Below, one piece after another: positions 1 to 9,981 of a stretch of DNA of 64,000 nucleotides (position 1 is the stretch's first letter; each line of letters begins with the position of its first letter). The notes under the pieces were generated by a model, which saw only the letters and a program-made list of their open reading frames with translations, was not told where the DNA came from and searched no databases. The translations under genes and the position numbers were made by a program. Where the stretch lies: NCBI RefSeq assembly GCF_027270735.1, contig NZ_JAPWIJ010000003.1:372001-436000 (forward strand). The letters run 5' to 3'. Origin of the DNA: Rhodococcus ruber (GTDB lineage Bacteria; Actinomycetota; Actinomycetes; Mycobacteriales; Mycobacteriaceae).

Positions 1-285
1 ATCGCCCCGGAGCACCTACTGTCCGAGGAGGGGTACGCCGGTGACCCGCGCAAGGGGCGTCATCGCGCTCGCGACATCGCCGATCTGCCCGGCACGCCCG
101 TTGTCTGCAGCCAGGGCAAGGTCATCCCCGACCTGATGCGCTGGTGGGCCGAAAAGGACGGAATTACGTTGCCTGCCAACAGAAATCGGAAAGGCAGTGT
201 GTGGGTGCTCTCGCGTCACGACGGCAGGCTCGTTGCGGCCGACCACATTGCCAGCCCCCTACCCACCCTCATCGCCGACGACTGA
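1..285 (+). CDS. mutT1: MutT1-like hydrolase, C-terminal part (5' truncated)
   Basis: The window opens inside this gene: the frame is open from base 1 to a TGA and gives the last 94 residues. The segment PGTPVVCSQGKVIPDLM and the ending RNRKGSVWVLS...LVAADHI resemble the histidine-phosphatase (RHG) half of actinobacterial MutT1. The N-terminal NUDIX half would lie upstream. MutT1 proteins remove oxidised nucleotides such as 8-oxo-dGTP and related diphosphates. Convergent with hup, with a strong shared terminator between them. In M. tuberculosis mutT1 and hupB are also convergent neighbours, which supports the call. The catalytic RHG motif is outside the window, so activity cannot be judged. 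Confidence 0.8.
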   Translation: MAPEHLLSEEGYAGDPRKGRHRARDIADLPGTPVVCSQGKVIPDLMRWWAEKDGITLPANRNRKGSVWVLSRHDGRLVAADHIASPLPTLIADD

Positions 286-300
286 GGGACACAACACCGA

Positions 301-349
301 CGACAGTGAGGCCCCCGACTCGATACCCGAGTCGGGGGCCTCACTGTCG
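301..349. terminator. Bidirectional terminator between mutT1 and hup
   Basis: Perfect 22-bp inverted repeat (301-322 with 328-349) with a 5-base loop. It lies 15 bases after the mutT1 stop and 29 bases past the hup stop on the other strand. There is no long U tract, as is usual in actinobacteria. Confidence 0.85.
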
Positions 350-378
350 TTGGTACGAGATGTAGAAGCCTGCAGCCT

Positions 379-1071
379 CTACTTCTTCGCTGCGCGCTTT
401 GCGGGGGCCTTCTTCGCCGGAGCCTTCTTGGCCGGAGCCTTCTTGGCTACGGTCTTCTTGGCTGCCGTCTTGGCCGGAGCCTTCTTGGCGGGTGCAGCCG
501 TCGTGGCGGCCTTGCGAGCAGTCGTCTTGGCCGGTGCAGCCTTCTTTGCAACTGTCTTACGCGCCGTGGTCTTCGCGGGAGCTGCCTTCTTGGCGGCGGC
601 CTTGGCGGGAGCCGCGGCCTTGCGAGCGGTGGTCTTGGCCGGTGCAGCCTTCTTGGCAGCAGCGGTGGTTGCCTTGCGGGCGGTCGTCTTCACGGCTGCC
701 TTCTTCGCAGCCGTCTTCTTTGCCGCCGCAGTCTTCTTGGCGGGAGCAGCTGCCGAACCGCGCTTGACAGCGGGACCGGTGGCAGGCAACTTCTGTCCGC
801 CGGCGATGACTGCCTTGAACTGCGCACCCGGACGGAACGCCGGAACGTTGGTCGGCTTGACGCGAACGGTCTCGCCGGTGCGGGGGTTGCGCGCAACACG
901 CGCTGCGCGACGACGCTGCTCGAACACGCCGAAGCCTGTGATCGTGACACTCTCGCCGCGGTGCACTGCACGCACGATGGTGTCGACGATGTTCTCGACA
1001 GCCTCTGTGGCGCTCCGCCTATCAGACCCCAACTTCTCGGTCAGGGCGTCGATCAGCTCTGCCTTGTTCAT
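379..1071 (-). CDS. hup: HU-type nucleoid protein with long basic tail
   Basis: Histone-like DNA-binding protein of 230 residues that compacts the nucleoid. Residues 1 to about 90 are a standard HU domain ([10 protein letters not shown] start, GFGVFE, then RNPRTGE and [10 protein letters not shown] in the DNA-binding arm). From about residue 105 the protein is a low-complexity Ala/Lys/Pro/Thr tail of PAKKA- and TTARKA-type repeats, like the histone-H1-like tail of mycobacterial HupB (about 214 residues). A GGAGG ribosome site lies just upstream of the ATG. It is a single-gene unit ending at the palindromic terminator shared with mutT1. The tail length is expected to differ between strains because the repeat is prone to slippage. 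Confidence 0.95.
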   Translation of the reverse strand: MNKAELIDALTEKLGSDRRSATEAVENIVDTIVRAVHRGESVTITGFGVFEQRRRAARVARNPRTGETVRVKPTNVPAFRPGAQFKAVIAGGQKLPATGPAVKRGSAAAPAKKTAAAKKTAAKKAAVKTTARKATTAAAKKAAPAKTTARKAAAPAKAAAKKAAPAKTTARKTVAKKAAPAKTTARKAATTAAPAKKAPAKTAAKKTVAKKAPAKKAPAKKAPAKRAAKK

Positions 1072-1221
1072 GGAATTTCCTCCGCTATATGGTGGCCCAT
1101 CGTCGGACCGACTACTACAACGGTAAACCCCAAGTCGTCAAGAGTCTATGCGCCACGCCAATTTTCATTTCGGTGTCGCGGAATGATTCACGGCCGCATA
1201 GCGTGTCGGACCCCCACCCGG

Positions 1222-1839
1222 TCAGCTTTCGGCCGGGGTCTCGATCCGCGCTGGGAGCGTCAGGGGTTTGTATGAAGGCCTTGACTTTTCATACTCCGTA
1301 ATGGCTTCTACCTGGCGTAATGTCAATCCGATGTCGTCCAGACCTTCCAGCAGACGCCACCGGGTGTAGTCGTCAATCGCGAAGCGCACCACCAAAGTTC
1401 CAGCCGTTACGGTCTTGTCGACGAGGTCGACAATTATTTCCAGACCGGGCTGTTCTTCTAAGGCTTTCCACAGCAATTCGACGTCGGACTGCTCCACTTC
1501 GGCCGCCAGCAGCCCGGCTTTGCCCGAGTTTCCACGGAAGATGTCGGCGAATCGGGACGCGATCACAACCCTGAAACCGAAGTCCGACAGCGCCCAGACG
1601 GCATGTTCGCGTGACGATCCCGTACCGAAATCGGGTCCGGCTACGAGTACCGAGCCACGGTTGTAGGGCTCGAGATTCAGGATGAAGTTCGGATCCGAAC
1701 GCCACGCGGCGAACAACCCGTCCTCGAACCCGGTGCGCGTCACCCGCTTGAGGTAGACCGCGGGGATTATCTGATCGGTGTCGACGTTGGACCGCCGAAG
1801 CGGGACTCCGATACCGGTGTGCCGGGTGAAAGCTTCCAT
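1222..1839 (-). CDS. leuD: 3-isopropylmalate dehydratase small subunit
   Basis: Swivel-domain subunit of isopropylmalate isomerase, which with LeuC converts 2-isopropylmalate to 3-isopropylmalate in leucine synthesis. It has 205 residues, normal for the family. The N-terminal segment [18 protein letters not shown] and the loop [13 protein letters not shown] are the diagnostic LeuD motifs. It is the second gene of a leuC-leuD operon, 45 bases after the leuC stop, and is expected to share the IclR-controlled promoter upstream of leuC. The 150 bases between leuD and hup hold only the hup promoter region. Confidence 0.97.
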   Translation of the reverse strand: MEAFTRHTGIGVPLRRSNVDTDQIIPAVYLKRVTRTGFEDGLFAAWRSDPNFILNLEPYNRGSVLVAGPDFGTGSSREHAVWALSDFGFRVVIASRFADIFRGNSGKAGLLAAEVEQSDVELLWKALEEQPGLEIIVDLVDKTVTAGTLVVRFAIDDYTRWRLLEGLDDIGLTLRQVEAITEYEKSRPSYKPLTLPARIETPAES

Positions 1840-1884
1840 CGAATTCTCTCCTAAGGGTTCGATCGATCCGAGCGAGGACGCGTT

Positions 1885-3309
<1,425 letters not shown>

Positions 3310-3405
3310 CGGTGTCGTCGACCTCGTCTTCCTGTCGTCGCGTCGGCGAACTTCGCTTGTTCACCTCGCGTCTCGTCTCGACATCATGCCTCTCGGCACG
3401 CACGA

Positions 3406-3425
3406 GATCTCACAATTGTGCGATC
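3406..3425. promoter_or_regulatory. Probable IclR operator between leuC and its regulator
   Basis: Palindrome GATCTCACAATTGTGCGATC, symmetric except for one base pair, with a perfect CACAATTGTG core at 3411-3420. It lies about 100 bases upstream of leuC and covers the -35 region of the divergent regulator. IclR regulators next to leuCD (LtbR in corynebacteria, NdgR in streptomycetes) bind this kind of intergenic site. Binding here is inferred. Confidence 0.6.
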
Positions 3426-3453
3426 TCAGCATTCGGGAGGCTAATATCGTTCT

Positions 3454-4182
3454 ATGAGACAGCATAGCCTGGGCGGCCTCGTCGACAAATCGAGCGGGAT
3501 CGGTGTACTCGACAAGGCGATGGCGGTGCTGCATGCGGTGGCCGAAAATCCTTGCAATCTCGGCGATCTCTGCGCTCGCACCGCCCTGCCCCGCGCTACC
3601 GCTCACCGACTCGCGGTCGGCCTGGAGACCCACCGACTACTTGTTCGCGATGCCGACGGCCTGTGGCACACCGGGCCCGGCCTCGGAGAACTGGCAGCGA
3701 GCGCGTCCGACGCACTGCTCGACGCGGCAGCCTCCGTGCTCCCACGTCTGCGCGAAATCACCGGCGAAAGCGTGCAGATCTATCGGCGGGAGGGCACGGT
3801 ACGTGTCTGCGTGGCGTCCATGGAGCCCCCGACAGGCCTTCGAGACACGGTGCTCGTCGGTGCGCGGCTGCCGATGACGGCCGGTTCCGGTGCCAAAGTG
3901 CTTCTGGCATGGGCAGACTCGCATACTCAGAGGGCCGTTCTGCCCGATGCAGAATTCGGCGAGCGCGTCCTCATCGAAGTACGCCGCCGCGGCTGGGCGC
4001 AGAGCGCGGGCGAGCGAGAACCAGGCGTCGCAAGCGTGGCGGCGCCGGTTCGGGACGGCAACGACACTGTGGTGGCGGCGATCTCGGTGTCCGGACCCAT
4101 AGATCGAATCGGACGCAAGCCCGGTGCGCGCTGGGCCGCGGACCTTCTCGCCGCAGCCGACGCGTTGCACAAGCGGCTCTGA
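3454..4182 (+). CDS. IclR-family regulator next to leuCD
   Basis: Transcription factor of 242 residues. Residues about 10-75 form the winged helix-turn-helix (LGDLCARTALPRATAHRLAVGL is split here as LGDLCARTAL and PRATAHRLAVGL). The remainder is the IclR effector-binding domain. It corresponds in position to Rv2989 and to the leucine/tryptophan regulators LtbR and NdgR, which act on leuCD. A TAATAT -10 element at 3442-3447 ends six bases before the ATG, so the transcript is probably leaderless. The palindrome at 3406-3425 would let it control both itself and leuCD. The effector is not visible from sequence. Confidence 0.88.
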   Translation: MRQHSLGGLVDKSSGIGVLDKAMAVLHAVAENPCNLGDLCARTALPRATAHRLAVGLETHRLLVRDADGLWHTGPGLGELAASASDALLDAAASVLPRLREITGESVQIYRREGTVRVCVASMEPPTGLRDTVLVGARLPMTAGSGAKVLLAWADSHTQRAVLPDAEFGERVLIEVRRRGWAQSAGEREPGVASVAAPVRDGNDTVVAAISVSGPIDRIGRKPGARWAADLLAAADALHKRL

Positions 4183-4298
4183 CCGGTACCGGCAGCATCG
4201 GTAGGCCGACCGAAAAACAACCTGATCGCATCGCGCGAGTGGGGTACCTTCGTCTCGAGCGGCCCAACCGGCCGGTCGTCGACTGCGAGGAGTCACCC

Positions 4299-4466
4299 AT
4301 GCCCGAATCCGGCAGTGAAGAACTGAAGAAGAAGTTCCGCGAAGTTCTGGAACAGAAGAACAGCAAGGCCCACAATTCCGTCGAGCACAAAGACGGTGGA
4401 CCGAAGGTCAACAACACCCACGGACCGGCCGACCATCAGAAGATGTTCCGTCGCAAGAGCGTGTGA
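4299..4466 (+). CDS. Small DUF5302-type protein
   Basis: Encodes 55 residues, very hydrophilic and charged, starting MPESGSEELKKKFREVL and ending HQKMFRRKSV. This matches the small actinobacterial DUF5302 family, whose function is unknown. A GCGAGGAG ribosome site lies six bases before the ATG. No membrane segment or signal peptide is seen. It stands alone, 116 bases after the IclR gene, and is followed at once by a strong hairpin terminator. Composition suggests an intrinsically disordered cytoplasmic protein. No function is proposed. Confidence 0.75.
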   Translation: MPESGSEELKKKFREVLEQKNSKAHNSVEHKDGGPKVNNTHGPADHQKMFRRKSV

Positions 4467-4483
4467 AGAATCCTGCCCGAAAC

Positions 4484-4523
4484 GACAACACCCTCCCGAT
4501 CCGAGGATCGAGAGGGTGTTGTC
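4484..4523. terminator. Terminator between DUF5302 gene and tRNA-Glu
   Basis: Long inverted repeat, 4484-4502 with 4505-4523, with one internal mismatch and a two-base apex. It serves the + strand small gene and also the minus-strand tRNA pair that ends at 4529. Confidence 0.8.
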
Positions 4524-4528
4524 AGTTG

Positions 4529-4601
4529 TAGCCCCGACGGGATTCGAACCCGCGCTACCGCCTTGAGAGGGCGGCGTCCTAGGCCGCTAGACGACGGGGC
4601 C
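4529..4601 (-). tRNA. tRNA-Glu (anticodon CTC)
   Basis: Folds as a complete cloverleaf of 73 bases: acceptor GGCCCCG/CGGGGCT, T arm with GGTTCGAATCC, anticodon stem CCGCC/GGCGG and loop CTCTCAA. Anticodon CTC lies at 4565-4567 (complement). CCA is not encoded. It reads GAG and is the substrate of the GltX encoded 3 kb away. The companion tRNA-Gln lies 87 bases upstream on the same strand, as in related genomes. Confidence 0.95.
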
Positions 4602-4688
4602 AGGAACTTCACCTGCATTTCGAGCTTGTCAGTGCCGAGTCAGCTTAACTGCCTCGGCACCGGCGACAAAATCGCCGCTACCTGCTCG

Positions 4689-4760
4689 CTGGGGTACCAG
4701 GACTCGAACCTAGAATGGCGGTACCAGAAACCGCTGTGTTGCCAATTACACCATACCCCA
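4689..4760 (-). tRNA. tRNA-Gln (anticodon CTG)
   Basis: Complete 72-base cloverleaf: acceptor TGGGGTA/TACCCCA, discriminator G, T arm GGTTCGAGTCC, anticodon stem GCGGT/ACCGC with loop TTCTGGT. Anticodon CTG lies at 4725-4727 (complement). The first pair is T1-A72, the feature by which GatCAB recognises tRNA-Gln. No glutaminyl-tRNA synthetase is seen here, while gltX and gatCAB are, so this tRNA is probably charged by the indirect route. Confidence 0.95.
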
Positions 4761-5005
4761 ATGGACTTGAATCGAACTGCTCACCAACATCGGTGCGCAC
4801 TGCGTTTCGAGCCGGGATAGAGACTATCAAAGGTGCATACCCATTCTCCAAATCGGCTGCTCAGAGCATCCAAAACTAGGCTGGTGGCGTGCTCTGACAC
4901 CGCCCGACCGGCGTCTGTCGCCGATGCACGAGCCCGCACTGCCCCTCTGCTCGCAGGTGCAGCAGACTTGGTCTCCGTGACCGCTCGAACACACCGCAGA
5001 GCCCG

Positions 5006-6571
5006 ATGAAGGTCGTGCTCGTACCTCGCGGCGAGCAGGCGGTACTGACGTATCTCGACGACGACTGTTCGATCCGAGGCGTTCCCACTGTGGTCGAGGA
5101 TCCGGCTGCGGCAGTTGCCGAGCTCGACGCGTCCGAACGGCCGAGATGGATATGGGAGGACACCAGTCGGATCTACCCCCGCCTCCTCGAACGTGGGGTA
5201 CGCGTGCGCCGCTGCCACGATCTCGCACTGGTCGGTGCGATTCTGACGATGCGAACCGGCTCCGCAGCTGCTCCTTCCGTACCCGCAGACCTACGACCGG
5301 GACTGTTCGACGCGGATCCGCACTCCGACCCGGCAGCAGTGGTCACCGAGTACCGCCGTCAGTTCCAGTCCATCGGCGCAGACCGCGCACTGCAACTACT
5401 GGCGGCGGCGGAATCGGCCGGGGGTCTGGCCGCTGCGGAGATGACGCACGACGGATTGCCGTTCTCGGCAGCGGCGCATCGGCGTCATCTCGAATCGATG
5501 CTCGGGGCCCGTCCGGTCGACGGTTCCCTCCCCCCGGCTCTGGTTGGGCTGGAAAGCGAGATCTCGTCGGCGTTCGGGCGACGCGTCAACCCTTCGTCTC
5601 CGGTGGAAGTGGTGGCCGCGTTCGCACGCTCCGGAATCGAACTGACATCCACTCGCGCACACGTCATCCGCGAGATCGATCACCCTGCCGTCCCCCTGCT
5701 GCTGCGCCATCGCGATCTCTCGAAATTGCACAGTACGAATGGGTGGGCTTGGCTCGACTCCTGGGTGCGGGGCGATCGGTTCCGGCCGGTCTACGTTCCC
5801 GGTGCCGTGGTCTCGGGCCGGTGGGCAAGCCGCGGAGGGGGCGGCCTGCAAATTCCGAAACCGTTGCGAGCCAGCGTGATCGCCGATCCCGGACATACGT
5901 TCGTCGCCGCCGATGCCGGACAACTCGAACCCCGCATTCTCGCGGCGATGTCCGGCGACCCACGCATGGTGGCCGCTGCCGGTACCGCTGATCTGTACGC
6001 ACCGGTGGCCGCAGAATCGTTCGAGGGTGATCGCGGCAAGGCCAAGGTGGCCGTTCTCGGAGTGCTGTACGGCGCGACGTCGGGCGAGGCTCGCGGACTG
6101 CTGACGCGACTGCGGGCCAGGTTCCCCGGTGCGGTGGGACTGGTCGAAGAGGCCGCCCGCGCCGGCGAACGGGGTGAGGTCGTCCGTTCGTGGTTGGGGC
6201 GGGCTTGCCCACCGCCCTCGGCGCAATGGTGGTCCACGGGTGACGCGCACGCGCGTGGACGATTCACCCGTAACTTCGTGGTCCAGGCCACCGCTGCGGA
6301 ATGGGCGTTGTGCTTGTTGGCCGATCTGCGCGGACGGTTGCGCGGCGAGATCGGAGCCGGCAGTAGCGAGCTCGTGTTCTTTCAGCACGACGAGGTGGTG
6401 GTGCACTGCCCGACAGTCGATGCCGACCGGGTGTCGGAAGCCGTTGCAGCGGCAGCATTGTCGGCCACTCGATTGATGTTCGGCGATACGGAGGTGCGGT
6501 TTCCGATGGAGACGAGAATCGACCGCTTCTACGGTGTTTCGACTGCCGATTCGGAGTCGGAGTCCGACTGA
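5006..6571 (+). CDS. Family-A DNA polymerase with degenerate exonuclease domain
   Basis: Encodes 521 residues, far shorter than PolA (about 900); the 5'-nuclease domain is absent. Polymerase motifs are clear: GRWAS at 271-275, motif A AADAGQLEPR with Asp303, motif B with Arg343, Lys347, Leu351 and Tyr355, and motif C FQHDEV with His461-Asp462. The residue matching E. coli Phe762 is Leu351. The first 190 residues resemble a 3'-5' exonuclease fold (CHDLALVGAILTM) but the first DxE motif is missing. Such proteins are usually annotated as bifunctional 3'-5' exonuclease/DNA polymerase in actinobacteria; the exonuclease part is doubtful here. The last 43 bases overlap the convergent YihY gene. The 245 bases upstream hold no gene I can support. 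The role is probably repair or gap filling, by inference only. Confidence 0.85.
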   Translation: MKVVLVPRGEQAVLTYLDDDCSIRGVPTVVEDPAAAVAELDASERPRWIWEDTSRIYPRLLERGVRVRRCHDLALVGAILTMRTGSAAAPSVPADLRPGLFDADPHSDPAAVVTEYRRQFQSIGADRALQLLAAAESAGGLAAAEMTHDGLPFSAAAHRRHLESMLGARPVDGSLPPALVGLESEISSAFGRRVNPSSPVEVVAAFARSGIELTSTRAHVIREIDHPAVPLLLRHRDLSKLHSTNGWAWLDSWVRGDRFRPVYVPGAVVSGRWASRGGGGLQIPKPLRASVIADPGHTFVAADAGQLEPRILAAMSGDPRMVAAAGTADLYAPVAAESFEGDRGKAKVAVLGVLYGATSGEARGLLTRLRARFPGAVGLVEEAARAGERGEVVRSWLGRACPPPSAQWWSTGDAHARGRFTRNFVVQATAAEWALCLLADLRGRLRGEIGAGSSELVFFQHDEVVVHCPTVDADRVSEAVAAAALSATRLMFGDTEVRFPMETRIDRFYGVSTADSESESD

Positions 6572-7533
6572 GCACTCGGCGGGTCTTCGAACGTCACCTC
6601 GATCTCCTCGAATGCGGTGCTGCGCTGCGCTTCTGCCTGTCCGGTGTAGGTGAGCTTGTCACCTTCTGTCAGTTCGACGTCGTCGGTGAACGGGGCAAGA
6701 AGGGCTCGCGGGAAGAGTCGATCGACGCGAACTACGTTGATCTCGATGCACAACACGATCGATACCGAGGTCACGTACAGAAACGCCAACAGTCCGAGCA
6801 CAACAGCGAACACACCGTTGGTGACCGTCGCGTTGCTGACGACGTACTTCACGTAAACACTGCCGAAGGTCTGCAACAGCTGCCAGATCAGACCGGCTAC
6901 GACAGCTCCGGGAAGAACCTCTCCGATCGACACCGGTCGCGCTGTCGCGAGCCTGAACGCGACGACGAACACGCCTATGTAGAAAACTGTGCCGACCACG
7001 AACACCACGAGGCCCGATTCCGGGCCGAAATATCCAGCAGCACTGAGCACATTGAGTGCGGTGACGGCCAGGACCGCCAGACCGACCGTGCTCAGCAGAC
7101 CCAATCCGCGCACCCGGGCTCGAATGGGATCCGGCCGCAGGTTCTTCGGCACCGTCCAGGCCGTGTTCATTGCGTTCTGGAGCGCCACGGCCACCCCGAG
7201 ACCGCCGTACAGGGAACCCAGGACACCGACCACCAGACCGACGGTGCCTCCGCCGAGGCGTTCGGGCCTGCCCAGCTCGTCACCGATCACCGGGATCTGA
7301 CCGAGCGCGGAGTTCAGAATCTGCTGCTGCAGTTCCGGGCTACCGACCAACACGATGCCCAGAACCGTGGAGAACAACAGGAGCGCGGGAAACAGCGAGA
7401 CGAAGGCGTAGTAGGTGATCAGGGCGGCAAGGTACCCGCCCTGATCGTCGACGAACTTGTAGACCACCGCAATGGGATATCCGAGAACCGGCCGCCTGCG
7501 CTGCAGTCGATCCAGTCGATCGGCGACGCTCAT
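6529..7533 (-). CDS. YihY/BrkB-family inner-membrane protein
   Basis: Integral membrane protein of 334 residues. A cytoplasmic N-terminus is followed by about six hydrophobic segments between residues 35 and 275, with the family-typical stretch LAALITYYAFVSLFPALLL. The acidic C-terminal tail of about 60 residues is predicted disordered. The family was once called ribonuclease BN, wrongly; its present function is unknown and a transporter role is suspected. It lies 46 bases after gltX on the same strand, so FAH-gltX-yihY may be one transcript. The final codons overlap the convergent polymerase gene by 43 bases, and both proteins end in Ser/Asp/Glu-rich tails. Confidence 0.88.
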   Translation of the reverse strand: MSVADRLDRLQRRRPVLGYPIAVVYKFVDDQGGYLAALITYYAFVSLFPALLLFSTVLGIVLVGSPELQQQILNSALGQIPVIGDELGRPERLGGGTVGLVVGVLGSLYGGLGVAVALQNAMNTAWTVPKNLRPDPIRARVRGLGLLSTVGLAVLAVTALNVLSAAGYFGPESGLVVFVVGTVFYIGVFVVAFRLATARPVSIGEVLPGAVVAGLIWQLLQTFGSVYVKYVVSNATVTNGVFAVVLGLLAFLYVTSVSIVLCIEINVVRVDRLFPRALLAPFTDDVELTEGDKLTYTGQAEAQRSTAFEEIEVTFEDPPSAQSDSDSESAVETP

Positions 7534-7579
7534 GTGTCGAGATCTCCGTTCGACCGGGACTGCCCGCGACGAACCGCCG

Positions 7580-9055
7580 TCACGCGATACGAGTGCGTGC
7601 GGCAGCCAGGCGAGCGAGGGTCCTCTCGCGGCCGAGCAGTTCCATGGACTCGTAGAGCGGCGGGCTGATGTGCGACCCTGTCACTCCTACTCGAACCGGA
7701 GCAAAGGCCTTGCGCGGCTTGAGTTCCAGCTTTTCGATCAACGCGTCCTTGAGAGTTGCCTCGACGTCGGCTGTGGTCCACGTAGCCAACGCCGTCAATG
7801 CCTCGATGGCGGCGTCGAGAACGGGTGCGGCATCGGGGCCGAGGTTCTTGGCCGCAGCAGCGGGATCGATTTCGAAGTCCGCCTCGTCGACGAACAAGAA
7901 TTTGAGCAGTCCCCACGCGTCCGACAGCACGACGATGCGAGTCTGCACCAGGTCCGCGGCGACCGCGAAGACCTTCTCGTCGATCGGTTCGACCAGATGC
8001 CCCTGGGCAACCAGGTATTCACGTAGCCGGGTCGCGAAATCATCGGCAGCGAGCATTCGGATGTGCTCGGCGTTGATCGCGTCGGCTTTCTTCTGATCGA
8101 AGCGCGCCGGGTTGGAATTGACCGACGAGATCTCGAACGCTGCCACCATCTCGTCGAGCGAGAAGACATCGTGGTCGTCCGAGATACCCCATCCGAGAAG
8201 GGCGAGGTAGTTCAGCAACCCCTCGGGGATGAAACCCCGATCGCGGTGGATGAAGAGATCGGCTTCGGGATCACGCTTGGACAGCTTCTTGTTGCCCTGG
8301 CCCATCACGAACGGCAGATGCCCGAACTCCGGGGTCCGACCGGCCACGCCGATTCGGATCAGCGCCTCGTAGAGGGCGAGCTGACGCGGGGTCGACGACA
8401 GCAGGTCTTCGCCGCGCAGCACATGGGTGATCTTCATCAGTGCGTCGTCGACGGGATTGACCAACGTGTACAACGGAACTCCGTTGCCGCGGGTCAACGC
8501 GAAGTCCGGTACGGTTCCCGCCTTGAACGTGGTCTCTCCGCGTACGAGGTCGTTCCAGGTCAGATCGTGATCGGGCATACGCAGCCGTACGACGGCTCCA
8601 CGCCCCTCGTCCAGAAAGCCCTGCCGCTGCTCCGGAGTCAGATCGCGGTCGAAGTTGTCGTAACCGAGCTTGGGGTCGCGCCCGGCGGCCTTGTGGCGAG
8701 CTTCGACTTCCTCGGGCGTGGAAAAAGATTCGTAGGCTTCTCCGGCATCGAGCAACTTCCGAACGACGGCCGTGTGCTGTTCTCGGCGCAAAGACTGACG
8801 GTACGGCTCGTACGGACCGCCCACCTCGGGACCTTCGTCCCAGTCGAGACCGAGCCAGCGCAATGCGTCGAGCAGGGCGGCGTAGGACTCCTCGGAATCG
8901 CGTGCGGCGTCCGTGTCCTCGATGCGAAAGACGAAAGTTCCACCGTGATGCCTGGCGAACGCCCAGTTGAACAGCGCTGTTCGGATCAGCCCGACGTGCG
9001 GGGTACCGGTGGGAGACGGGCAGAACCGAACGCGAACGTCTGCTGGAGTGGTCAT
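7580..9055 (-). CDS. gltX: Glutamyl-tRNA synthetase
   Basis: Class I synthetase of 491 residues that attaches glutamate to tRNA-Glu and, in organisms with GatCAB, also to tRNA-Gln. The ATP-binding signatures are [10 protein letters not shown] (13-22) and KLSKR (257-261). The rest is the helical anticodon-binding region. It starts seven bases after the FAH-family gene ends and is probably co-transcribed with it, as in mycobacteria (Rv2993c-Rv2992c). The gatB, gatA and gatC genes and tRNA-Gln are all in this window, so the enzyme is most likely non-discriminating. Confidence 0.97.
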   Translation of the reverse strand: MTTPADVRVRFCPSPTGTPHVGLIRTALFNWAFARHHGGTFVFRIEDTDAARDSEESYAALLDALRWLGLDWDEGPEVGGPYEPYRQSLRREQHTAVVRKLLDAGEAYESFSTPEEVEARHKAAGRDPKLGYDNFDRDLTPEQRQGFLDEGRGAVVRLRMPDHDLTWNDLVRGETTFKAGTVPDFALTRGNGVPLYTLVNPVDDALMKITHVLRGEDLLSSTPRQLALYEALIRIGVAGRTPEFGHLPFVMGQGNKKLSKRDPEADLFIHRDRGFIPEGLLNYLALLGWGISDDHDVFSLDEMVAAFEISSVNSNPARFDQKKADAINAEHIRMLAADDFATRLREYLVAQGHLVEPIDEKVFAVAADLVQTRIVVLSDAWGLLKFLFVDEADFEIDPAAAAKNLGPDAAPVLDAAIEALTALATWTTADVEATLKDALIEKLELKPRKAFAPVRVGVTGSHISPPLYESMELLGRERTLARLAAARTRIA

Positions 9056-9062
9056 CGTTGCC

Positions 9063-9836
9063 CTACTTCTTCGCTGCGACTGGGTTGGTCAGGGTACCGA
9101 TTCCCTCGACGGTGATCGACACACTGTCACCGTCGACGATGGGCCCCACTCCCTCGGGGGTTCCCGTGAGAATGACGTCGCCGGGGAGCAGCGTCATCAC
9201 CGCGGACACCCACTCGATGATCTTCGGAATGTCGTGCAGCAGAAGCGAAGTGCGGCTCTGCTGCTTGACGACACCGTCGACCTCGGTCTTGATCTCGAGA
9301 TCGGAGGGATCGAGTGAGGTCTCGATCCACGGCCCCAGCGGGCAGAAGGTGTCGTGCCCCTTGGCGCGAGTCCACTGCCCGTCGTTCTTCTGGTGGTCAC
9401 GGGCCGAGACGTCGTTGGCGACGGTGTAACCGAGTACCACCTCGTACGCCTTCGACGCGGGAACGTCCTTGCAGGGACGACCGATCACGATGGCCAGTTC
9501 CCCCTCGTAGTGCACCTCGTTCGATGACGACGGCAGCACGATGGCCGCACCCGGGCCGACGATGGAGGTGTTCGGCTTGATGAAGATCACGGGGTCCTTC
9601 GGTGCCTCACCACCCATCTCGGCCGCGTGAGCGGCGTAGTTCTTACCGATGGCGATGACCTTGCTGGCAAGGATGGGAGCCAGCAGTCGTACGTCGGCCA
9701 ACGGCCACGACCGACCCGTGAACGTGGGTGTGCCGAAAGGATGTTCGGCAATTTCCTTCGCAGTCTGCGAATCACCCTCACCTTCGATACTCACGAATGC
9801 CACACCATCAGGACTTGCAATTCGACCGAGACGCAT
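9063..9836 (-). CDS. Fumarylacetoacetate hydrolase-family protein
   Basis: Protein of 257 residues of the FAH superfamily, metal-dependent enzymes that cleave or decarboxylate 2,4-diketo acids and related compounds. Motifs: [14 protein letters not shown] near residue 65, the metal-binding [12 protein letters not shown], and [11 protein letters not shown]-terminal [16 protein letters not shown] is diagnostic. The exact substrate cannot be read from sequence; acylpyruvase, oxaloacetate decarboxylase or an aromatic ring-cleavage product hydrolase are all possible. A TAGACT -10 element (9843-9848 on the complement) ends six bases before the ATG, so its mRNA is probably leaderless and carries gltX behind it. 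Confidence 0.9.
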   Translation of the reverse strand: MRLGRIASPDGVAFVSIEGEGDSQTAKEIAEHPFGTPTFTGRSWPLADVRLLAPILASKVIAIGKNYAAHAAEMGGEAPKDPVIFIKPNTSIVGPGAAIVLPSSSNEVHYEGELAIVIGRPCKDVPASKAYEVVLGYTVANDVSARDHQKNDGQWTRAKGHDTFCPLGPWIETSLDPSDLEIKTEVDGVVKQQSRTSLLLHDIPKIIEWVSAVMTLLPGDVILTGTPEGVGPIVDGDSVSITVEGIGTLTNPVAAKK

Positions 9837-9920
9837 GCCGCAAGTCTATCGACCGTCGTTCTCCGCACGTCGACGCCGTCCGATCCGTGGATCTTTCGCC
9901 GGTGTAATGTCTTCACCAAG

Positions 9921-9949
9921 GTCCACATCTCAAGATGCTGAGTCCACAT
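9921..9949. promoter_or_regulatory. Direct repeats in FAH/MFS divergent promoter
   Basis: The octamer GTCCACAT occurs at 9921-9928 and again at 9942-9949, 21 bases apart (two helical turns). An inverted CTCA...TGAG element lies between them. The spacing suggests a regulator binding one face of the helix. The regulator is unknown. Confidence 0.35.
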
Positions 9950-9981
9950 AGTGAGAACATCTAGAGAACAGCGAGAGCCGC

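Noticed and set aside
480..760. Tandem short repeats that might look like a CRISPR or satellite
   Set aside because: They are in-frame coding repeats of the hup tail, imperfect and without spacers.
197..1126. Long + strand frame of 309 codons with Ala/Phe/Val repeats across hup
   Set aside because: It is the reverse complement of the Lys/Ala-rich hup tail; HU has clear family similarity and a ribosome site, this frame has neither.
3350..3400. Short uORF MMSRRDAR upstream of leuC as a leucine leader peptide
   Set aside because: No leucine codons and no terminator with a T tract follows.
4436..4820. Short coding frames over the two tRNA genes
   Set aside because: They lie inside clear cloverleaf tRNAs.
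4884..5009. 42-codon + strand frame ending ATGA on the polymerase start
   Set aside because: Low-complexity Ala/Arg composition, start adjoining a possible -10 box, no ribosome site; not supported as a gene though the overlap is neat.
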